This document shows positions 58,683-64,000 of a stretch of 64,000 bases of DNA, one piece after another. Below the pieces are notes generated by a model. It did no database searches. It was given only the letters and a program-made list of their open reading frames with translations, and was not told the DNA's origin. Location of the stretch: contig NZ_PNJG02000001.1 of the NCBI RefSeq assembly GCF_003226895.2, forward strand, positions 1,240,001 through 1,304,000, written 5' to 3'. The position numbers and the translations under genes were made by a program. The stretch comes from Kocuria tytonis (GTDB lineage: Bacteria; Actinomycetota; Actinomycetes; Actinomycetales; Micrococcaceae). Each line of letters begins with the position of its first letter. The stretch's first letter is position 1.

Positions 58683-58907
58683 ATGTCCCGCAGCCGTGAC
58701 GCCGCTCCACCGCGCCGCAGTCTCTTCCGGCGCTTCGACGACTTCGTGATGAAGTTCGTCGGGCCCGCCGACCGCAGCCCCGTGGACCTCAGGGGCAACG
58801 AGCGGATGAGCGAGCAGACGCAGCAGTGGTACGACAACCTGCAGTCGGAGTACGAGCTGGTCAAGGACGCCCACGGCCAGAGCTACCTGCGCCGCCGCGA
58901 GGGCTGA
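58683..58907 (+). CDS. Hypothetical small basic protein
   Basis: 74 residues from ATG 58683. MSRSRDAAPPRRSLFRRFDD is strongly basic, then VMKFVGPADRSPVDLRGNER and a C-terminus QQWYDNLQSEYELVKDAHGQ-SYLRRREG. No recognised domain, no membrane segment; possibly a nucleic-acid-associated or chaperone-linked protein because it is divergent from clpB, but that is a guess. Its 3' end overlaps the tail of the frameshifted tag gene by 25 bases on the other strand. Confidence 0.7.
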   Translation: MSRSRDAAPPRRSLFRRFDDFVMKFVGPADRSPVDLRGNERMSEQTQQWYDNLQSEYELVKDAHGQSYLRRREG

Positions 58908-59574
58908 GCCCGGCCGCGCGTCACCGCCCCCGGACGAGCGGCGTCGTCACCCGGTACCGCACCGTCGGCCCGCCCGCACGCCCAGACACCCGAGCTGCCG
59001 CGGCGGTGGCTGCCCACCAGGTGCGTGTCCACCATGCCGATCGCCTCCATGAGGGCGTACATGGTGGTGGGCCCCACGAAGGCGAAGCCGCGGCGCTTGA
59101 GTTCCGCGGACAGCGCGGCGCTCTCGGGCGAGGCCGTGGGCACCTCCGCGAACCGCACCGGCTCGGGGGTCTCGGAGGGTCGGAAGGACCACACCAGCTC
59201 CACCACTCCCTCGTACTCCCGCAGCGCCACGGTCGCGCGGGCATTGGTCACGGCGGCGCGGATCTTGCGCTCTTGCGGATGATGCGGGCGTCGGCCATGA
59301 GCCGCTGGACGTCCGCGTCCGTCATGGTGGCCACCGCGTCCGGGTCGAAACCGTGGAACACCTCGCGCAGCGCCGGTCGTTTGGCCAGCACCGTGCGCCA
59401 CGAGAGTCCTGCCTGGAACCCCTCGAGCACGATCCGCTCGAACAGCCCGGCCTCGTTCCGCACGGGCATGCCCCACTCGGTGTCGTAGTACTCGCGCAGC
59501 AGCGGATCGCTCGCGGCCCACACCGGGCGGGCCAGGCCGTCCGCACCGACCACCAGGTCCGGGTTCTCACCCAT
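58883..59574 (-). pseudogene. tag: DNA-3-methyladenine glycosylase I, frameshifted
   Basis: Frame 1 from ATG 59574 reads PLLREYYDTEWGMPVRNEAG, LFERIVLEGFQAGLSWRTVL, AKRPALREVFHGFDPDAVA and ends soon after ADARIIRKSARSAPP. The family sequence continues in the next frame as KIRAAVTNARATVALREYEG, VELVWSFRPSETPEPVR and FAFVGPTTMYALMEAIGMVD, THLVGSHRRG. One base is missing at about 59268. The product would lose its C-terminal half. The Zn ligands known in E. coli Tag (Cys4, His17) are replaced here (RPVW, YYDTEW), a variant seen in other actinobacteria. The reconstructed C-terminus runs 34 residues too far, into the convergent gene, which suggests further decay. Confidence 0.78.
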
Positions 59575-60193
59575 GGTCGCTCGTCCCCTTCTGCTCCGTG
59601 GCCGCGGCCGACGACGCCGCTCCCGTCAGCGGTGCCTCGCCGCACGTCCCGCGCGGGGCGGCGGCGGGCGCCGTGCGCTCGAAGAGGGCGCACTCGGCGT
59701 CGTAGTAGGCGCGGCTGAGGCCCCGCGGGGTCATGCCCAGCCGCAGGCACACCGCCTGGGACGCCTCGTTGGCGGGGTGCGTCACGGCCACCACGCGGGT
59801 CAGGCCCGCCGCGAAGGCGTGGGCCAGCACCGCGTGCGCGGCTTCGGTCGCGTAGCCGTGTCCCCAGGCGTGCGGGTGGAAGTGCCATCCGATCTCGATG
59901 TCGTGGGCGGTGTCCGCGGCCGAGTCCGGGATGGGTTTGAGCAGCACGGTGCCCACGCGCGTGCGCTCGTGGGTGCGCACGAGCCACGCGCCGTGCACGG
60001 GGTGCTGCGAGTACAGCCCCTGCCAGCGCCGAATCTTCTCCCGGGCCTCGCCGAGCGTCCTGACGCGCTGGGTGCCGTCCCCGATCCAGCGCTGGACCTC
60101 TTCCCGGGAGTAGAGGTCGCGCACGAACGCGGCGTCCGCCGCGGCGTCGTAGGCCCGCAGCTGCAGGCGCGGGGTGAGCAGGGGAACCGTCAC
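59567..60193 (-). CDS. GNAT N-acetyltransferase (RimJ/RimL-like)
   Basis: 208 residues from GTG 60193, which overlaps the upstream stop (GTGA). LLTPRLQLRAYDAAADAAFV, VGTVLLKPIPDS, DIEIGWHFHPHAWGHGYATE (the acetyl-CoA pyrophosphate loop is HAWGHGYATEA) and VVAVTHPANEASQAVCLRLG, MTPRG. It acetylates an unknown amine or protein N-terminus. The C-terminal 30 residues are Ala/Thr-rich. Its stop overlaps the tag start by eight bases. Confidence 0.86.
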   Translation of the reverse strand: MTVPLLTPRLQLRAYDAAADAAFVRDLYSREEVQRWIGDGTQRVRTLGEAREKIRRWQGLYSQHPVHGAWLVRTHERTRVGTVLLKPIPDSAADTAHDIEIGWHFHPHAWGHGYATEAAHAVLAHAFAAGLTRVVAVTHPANEASQAVCLRLGMTPRGLSRAYYDAECALFERTAPAAAPRGTCGEAPLTGAASSAAATEQKGTSDHG

Positions 60194-60789
60194 GAGCGAC
60201 CCCCGGACGACGCCGCGGTACCCGGGCATGCGGCGTCGCCCTCCCGCTGAGCCTCCAGCCGGTCCAGGCGCTCGTCCTCGGTGAGGGGCTCACCGCGCAG
60301 CCTGCGCGCGGTGACCCGCAGCTCCGTGACCGCCAGCAGCACCAGGGCCACCGCCATGGCCACGGACAGCACGCCCAGGATGTTCACGAACCCGTAGCCG
60401 AGCTCCAGGTACCCCGCTCCCGCCACACGCGTGAACACGGACTGCATGCCCTGGGCGGTGGCGTCCGGGAGGAAGAAGCCGAACCCCAGCGTGACGAGCC
60501 AGGCGGCCACCGCGGTGAGCGCGGCCCGCCGACTCACGGCGTGGGACGGGTAGTTCAGGGCGTCCCGGCGGAACAGCGCCGCCGCGATCACGTGGAGCAC
60601 CAGGACGGGCAGGGCGATCGCCACGGCGTACACCGGTGTGAGACCGCCCAGCACGCCCGCCAGGGCGCGGCCGAAGCCGACCCACAGGGCCAGCAGCAGC
60701 GCCACCACCACCATGACCGCGGGGAAGCTGCGGGACAGCGCCGATCCCGGTCTCGAGAGGGCTGCGGGCTCACGGTCCTGGGAACTCAT
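60190..60789 (-). CDS. Hypothetical four-TM membrane protein
   Basis: 199 residues from ATG 60789. Four hydrophobic segments: AVMVVVALLLALWVGF, VYAVAIALPVLVLHVIAAAL, ALTAVAAWLVTLGFGFFLPD and FVNILGVLSVAMAVALVLLA, with a polar C-terminal tail. Similar proteins are found as lone genes in Micrococcaceae; no function known. It starts a three-gene run (this, GNAT, tag) whose members overlap. TACCAT is six bases before the ATG (leaderless). Confidence 0.8.
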   Translation of the reverse strand: MSSQDREPAALSRPGSALSRSFPAVMVVVALLLALWVGFGRALAGVLGGLTPVYAVAIALPVLVLHVIAAALFRRDALNYPSHAVSRRAALTAVAAWLVTLGFGFFLPDATAQGMQSVFTRVAGAGYLELGYGFVNILGVLSVAMAVALVLLAVTELRVTARRLRGEPLTEDERLDRLEAQREGDAACPGTAASSGGRS

Positions 60790-60795
60790 GTGCCC

Positions 60796-60801
60796 ATGGT
60801 A
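60796..60801 (-). promoter_or_regulatory. -10 box TACCAT for the four-TM protein operon
   Basis: Minus strand; six bases before ATG 60789. Confidence 0.5.
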
Positions 60802-60830
60802 GGGCGCTGGGACGTGTCGGGGCGGGCACG

Positions 60831-60836
60831 TACCGT
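60831..60836 (+). promoter_or_regulatory. -10 box TACCGT for the first HAD gene
   Basis: Plus strand; six bases before ATG 60843. GGAG (60837-60840) is too close to the ATG to act as a normal ribosome site. Confidence 0.5.
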
Positions 60837-60842
60837 GGAGTC

Positions 60843-61517
60843 ATGAGCGCCGCAGACTTCCCCCGAGCCGTCCTGTTCGACCACGACGGCACCCTCGTGG
60901 ACACCGAACCCCTGTGGGAGGCCGGCAAACAGCGGATCGTGGCCGCCCACGGCGGTGCGTGGACCGACCGGGACACCCGGGACACCCTGGGCGAGCCCCT
61001 GGCTGCCACTGTGCAGCGGCTGTCCGAGCTGGGTGTCCCCGGCTCGCCGGAGGAGGTCTTCCGCGAGTTCTACGGGGTGCTGGAGGACGTCCTCGCGAAG
61101 AACCCTCCCACGTTCATCCCCGGCATCCGGCCGCTGCTGGCGGACCTGGACCGGGCCGGCATCCCGGCGGCCATCGTCACGAACGCCACCTCGGAGGTGG
61201 CGCGGTACACCGCCGGGCTGGCCCCGGACAACCTGTTCCGGGTGATCATCGGGGACGAGGAGGTGGCGCAGGGCGTCACCCCCAAACCGGACCCGGACGC
61301 GTACCTGGAAGCGGCGAGGCGCCTGGGCGTGGACCCCCGCGACTGCGTGGTGGTCGAGGACTCCCCGTCCGGCGCCGCCGCGGGAGTGGCCGCGGGCATC
61401 GTCACCGTGGTGGTTCCCGGGGTCCAGCAGGTCCCGGGGGGACCGGGGGTCGTGCACGTCCCGGAGCACTCCGCCGTGACCCTCGACCTGCTGCGCTCCC
61501 TCGACCCCCACGACTGA
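60843..61517 (+). CDS. HAD-superfamily hydrolase (beta-phosphoglucomutase-like)
   Basis: 224 residues. Motif I FDHDGTLVDTEPLWEAGK with the nucleophilic Asp pair, a helical cap, motif II IVTNATSEVARYTAG, motif III Lys in KPDPDAYLEAARRLGVDPRD and motif IV CVVVEDSPSGAAAGVAAG. Subfamily of sugar-phosphate phosphatases and phosphoglucomutases; the substrate is not known. It is followed after 118 bases by a close paralogue. Confidence 0.9.
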   Translation: MSAADFPRAVLFDHDGTLVDTEPLWEAGKQRIVAAHGGAWTDRDTRDTLGEPLAATVQRLSELGVPGSPEEVFREFYGVLEDVLAKNPPTFIPGIRPLLADLDRAGIPAAIVTNATSEVARYTAGLAPDNLFRVIIGDEEVAQGVTPKPDPDAYLEAARRLGVDPRDCVVVEDSPSGAAAGVAAGIVTVVVPGVQQVPGGPGVVHVPEHSAVTLDLLRSLDPHD

Positions 61518-61547
61518 GCAGCCGCGCGGCCGCCGGCGGTCCGCCAC

Positions 61548-61553
61548 TACACT
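61548..61553 (+). promoter_or_regulatory. -10 box TACACT for the second HAD gene
   Basis: TACACT 82 bases before ATG 61636; the start itself has GAAAGGCGG as ribosome site, so this message has a leader of about 75 bases, unlike its paralogue. Confidence 0.5.
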
Positions 61554-61635
61554 GTCCCCATCCCGGTGCACCGCTCCAACGGTCACCGGCGCCTCCCCAC
61601 CGCGCACCCCTCGCGGCTGTTCCCGAAAGGCGGAC

Positions 61636-62286
61636 ATGAGCTATCCCCTCGCCGTGCTCTTCGACCACGACGGCACCCTGGTGAACACCGAGCCCCAGTG
61701 GGCGGTGGCCAAACGGAAGGTCGCCGAACGCTACGGCCAGAGCTGGAGCGTCGCGGACGACCACGCCACCCTGGGCGGCACCGTCCAGGACGCCGCGCGC
61801 ACGTTCGTGGACCGGGGCGCCCCGGACTCGGTGGAGGAGATCACCCGGCAGCTGGCCGAACACGTGATCGGGAGCATGGACGAGGAGATCCCGTTCCTCC
61901 CGGGCATCCGCTCCCTGCTGCGGGAGCTGGCGGACGCCGGCATCCCCGCAGCCATCGTGACCAATGCCCTGACCTCGGTGGCGCGGCACACCGCGGCCGG
62001 CGCCCCGGAGGTCCTCACGCGCATCGTCTCCCACGACGACGTCACCCACGCCAAGCCCGACCCCGAGCCGTACCTGCGCGGTGCCGAGCTGCTCGGCGTG
62101 GCGCCCCGCGACTGCGTGGCCGTGGAGGACTCCGAGCCCGGCGTGCGCAGCGCCGTGGCCGCGGGCATGACCGTGGTGGTGGTCCCCGGGGACAAGCCCG
62201 TCCCGGAGGGGCCCCACCGCGTGTTCGTGGCCGCGCACGAGGACGTCACCCTGGACTTCCTGCGCTCACTCACCCCGCCGGCCTGA
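61636..62286 (+). CDS. HAD-superfamily hydrolase, paralogue of the preceding gene
   Basis: 216 residues: FDHDGTLVNTEPQWAVAKRK, IVTNALTSVARHTAAGAPEV, KPDPEPYLRGAELLGVAPRD, CVAVEDSEPGVRSAVAAGMT. About half the positions match its neighbour, so the pair arose by tandem duplication. Cap-domain residues differ, suggesting a different phosphate substrate. Confidence 0.9.
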   Translation: MSYPLAVLFDHDGTLVNTEPQWAVAKRKVAERYGQSWSVADDHATLGGTVQDAARTFVDRGAPDSVEEITRQLAEHVIGSMDEEIPFLPGIRSLLRELADAGIPAAIVTNALTSVARHTAAGAPEVLTRIVSHDDVTHAKPDPEPYLRGAELLGVAPRDCVAVEDSEPGVRSAVAAGMTVVVVPGDKPVPEGPHRVFVAAHEDVTLDFLRSLTPPA

Positions 62287-62412
62287 CGGGCCGCACCGGG
62301 CCCGCCGCTTCCCGCTCGCGGCAGGGCGGAAGCCGCCGCGCCGTCACACGGCCCGGGTCGCCCGTCACGGCGCGGCACCGCGCCCGCCTGCGCCTACACA
62401 TGCCCACCCGCG

Positions 62413-62459
62413 CACGAAGAACCCCCGGCTCGATGCTCTCGAGCCGGGGGTCCTTCGTG
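62413..62459. terminator. Bidirectional terminator between HAD and DEAD-box genes
   Basis: Arms 62413-62433 and 62439-62459: ACCCCCGGCTCGA pairs with TCGAGCCGGGGGT, then one A/C mismatch and seven more pairs; loop TGCTC. Lies between two convergent genes. Confidence 0.88.
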
Positions 62460-62494
62460 TCGTGCGTCCGGGGTCGACCCGGTCGCCTCATGGA

Positions 62495-64000
62495 TCAGCG
62501 CGCCGACTGCCCCGAGCGGTTGCTCTCACGACGACGCTGCGCCGCCGCCATGGCGCGATCCGGCACCCGGTCCGCTGCGCCGCCACGCTGCGCGGAGCCG
62601 CCGCGCGCGCCTCGCGGGGAGGAGCTGCGCGCGGCACCGGGCCCGGCGGCGTCGCCAGCCGAGCGGCGGGTGGTGGCGGACCGGCCGCCGTTGCCACCGC
62701 GCCCGGCGTCGGAGCGGTTCGTGCCGGAGCGGCCGCCGGAGGGACGGCCGGAGCCCTGGCCCTGCTGGCCGCCACCCTGGCCGGAGCGCCCGGCCGAGCC
62801 GGAACGTCCACCGCCCTGACGGGACCCACCCTGGCGCTGGCCACCGGAGCGGCCGCCCGAGGAACGACCACCCGAGCGCCCGCCGGATCCGCTGCCGCCA
62901 CCGGGCTGGGTGACCGCGGGGGCCGCGGTGGGGGCCACGCGCTCGGCGCGCTCACCCACGAGCTCCTTCACGACCTCCGAGTCCGGACGCACCTCGTCCA
63001 CGCGGGGTTTGACGCCGGCCTTTTTCATGAGCTTGTCCACGTCCGAGCGCTCCTCGGTGGTCGCGATGGTGATCACGGCACCGGAGGCACCCGCGCGGGC
63101 GGTGCGCCCGGAGCGGTGGAGGTAGGACTTGTGCTCGGCGGGCGGGTCGATGTGCACGACCAGCTCGACGTCGTCCACGTGCACGCCGCGCGCGGCGACG
63201 TCCGTGGCCACGAGGACCCGGACGTCACCGTCGGAGAACGCGCCCAGGTTGCGGTCACGCGCGCCCTGGGAGAGGTTGCCCTGCAGGTCCACGGCGGGGA
63301 TGCCGGCCTGGCTGAGCTTCTTGGCCATCTTCTTCGCGCGGTACTTGGTGCGCGTGAACATCATGCGCCGCCCGGTGCCGGAGGCGAGCGCCTCGATCAG
63401 GGCCTGCTTGTCGTCCGCGTGGGTGACCAGGACCTGGTGGTCCATGGTGGTCACCGCGGCCTGGGCGTTGTCCGCCGAGTGCAGGACGGGGTCCTTGAGG
63501 AACTTCTTGACCAGCACGTCCACGCCGTTGTCCAGCGTGGCGGAGAACAGCAGCCGCTGCGAGCCCTTGGGGGTCTTGGCGAGGATCCGGGTGACCACGG
63601 GCAGGAAGCCCATGTCCGCCATGTGGTCGGCCTCGTCCAGCACGGTGACCCGGACGTCGTCGAGCGTGAGCAGGCCCTGTTTGATGAGGTCCTCGAGGCG
63701 ACCGGGGCAGGCCACCACGATGTCCACGCCGTCCGCGAGCGCCTTCTCCTGGCGCTTCTGGGACACACCGCCGAAGATCACGGTGGTGTTCAGCCCGGCG
63801 GCCTTGGCCAGCGGGGCCACGGTGCGGTCGATCTGCGTGGCGAGCTCACGGGTGGGCGCCAGCACGAGCCCGGTGGGGCGGTGTGCGCGGCGGCTCACCC
63901 GGCTGGAGCCGGGGGCCAAGCCGGCCAGGCGGCTCACGAGCGGCAGCGCGAACGCCACCGTTTTGCCGGAGCCGGTGCGGCCACGGCCGAGCACGTCCCG
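62495..64000 (-). CDS. DEAD-box RNA helicase with Gly/Arg/Ser-rich tail, 5' partial
   Basis: The frame is open to the end of the window, so the N-terminus lies beyond 64000. Visible are GRGRTGSGKTVAFALPLVSR (motif I), LVLAPTRELATQID, VVACPGRLEDLIKQ, VTVLDEADHMADMGF (DEAD box is DEAD), LLFSATLDN (SAT), VLVATDVAARGVHVDDVELV and HRSGRTARAGASG. The C-terminal 130 residues form a tail of RSGG, GGRS and GQGG repeats, a typical RNA-binding tail that helps ribosome assembly or RNA decay at low temperature. Converges with the HAD genes across a strong terminator. Confidence 0.93.
   Translation of the reverse strand, partial: RDVLGRGRTGSGKTVAFALPLVSRLAGLAPGSSRVSRRAHRPTGLVLAPTRELATQIDRTVAPLAKAAGLNTTVIFGGVSQKRQEKALADGVDIVVACPGRLEDLIKQGLLTLDDVRVTVLDEADHMADMGFLPVVTRILAKTPKGSQRLLFSATLDNGVDVLVKKFLKDPVLHSADNAQAAVTTMDHQVLVTHADDKQALIEALASGTGRRMMFTRTKYRAKKMAKKLSQAGIPAVDLQGNLSQGARDRNLGAFSDGDVRVLVATDVAARGVHVDDVELVVHIDPPAEHKSYLHRSGRTARAGASGAVITIATTEERSDVDKLMKKAGVKPRVDEVRPDSEVVKELVGERAERVAPTAAPAVTQPGGGSGSGGRSGGRSSGGRSGGQRQGGSRQGGGRSGSAGRSGQGGGQQGQGSGRPSGGRSGTNRSDAGRGGNGGRSATTRRSAGDAAGPGAARSSSPRGARGGSAQRGGAADRVPDRAMAAAQRRRESNRSGQSAR

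Overview
The window is about 64 kb of very high-GC DNA with dense, tightly packed genes, many GTG starts and many ATGA/GTGA overlaps. Together with the gene order this points to an actinobacterium, most likely a member of the Micrococcaceae such as Kocuria; the genus is an inference, since no search was possible. Large parts follow an order I recall from Mycobacterium tuberculosis and other actinobacteria: helicase with a Tad/Flp pilus cluster, nth-NUDIX-acs-marP-crp-RidA-DUF4177-PBP-phosphoesterase, and Rv0807-like gene-purF-purM-DUF3073.

Layout. 1-6.9 kb: 3' end of a DEAD/DEAH helicase (DUF1998) converging on a Tad pilus operon (CpaE/Ssd-like, TadA, TadB, TadC, Flp-type pilin, two TadE-like pseudopilins). 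7.1-16.2 kb: a looser accessory stretch with a Pth2-like protein, a frameshifted HD hydrolase, a family A DNA polymerase, an MFS exporter, a SnoaL-like protein and a MacB/FtsX-type ABC transporter whose permease is frameshifted. 16.3-30.8 kb: CoA pyrophosphatase, endonuclease III, acetyl-CoA synthetase, dehydroquinase, MarP-like protease, Crp, NUDIX, RidA, DUF4177, a bifunctional penicillin-binding protein, a metallophosphoesterase and a large FAD/Fe-S D-lactate/glycolate-type dehydrogenase. 31-34 kb: MFS transporter, tRNA-Pro(CGG), PhzF and DCC proteins. 33.9-38.8 kb: thiamine synthesis (thiE, and thiOSGF behind a TPP riboswitch). 38.9-45.3 kb: L-lactate use (lutABC divergent from lldP, then lldR) with three TGGTCNGACCA operators. 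45.7-48.2 kb: a NarL-type response regulator divergent from a tiny secreted two-cysteine peptide, a six-TM histidine kinase and an alkyltransferase-like protein. 48.2-55.3 kb: purine genes (purC, purD, purF, purM) with asparaginase and small genes. 55.8-58.6 kb: clpB under a HAIR-type HspR site. 58.7-64 kb: small genes, a frameshifted tag, a GNAT, two HAD hydrolases and a DEAD-box RNA helicase that runs off the window.

Two themes stand out. First, many genes have no Shine-Dalgarno but carry a TANNNT-like -10 box 6-7 bases before the start codon, so they are probably leaderless. Second, the peptide/kinase/regulator cassette at 45.7-47.8 kb has the layout of a self-contained peptide-signalling system, and its two divergent -10 boxes overlap by two bases. 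No CRISPR array, insertion sequence, integrase or prophage was seen. Three genes (8.9, 14.2 and 59.3 kb) are each broken by a single-base-scale frameshift. All calls come from reading the sequence and from family knowledge; no database search was run.
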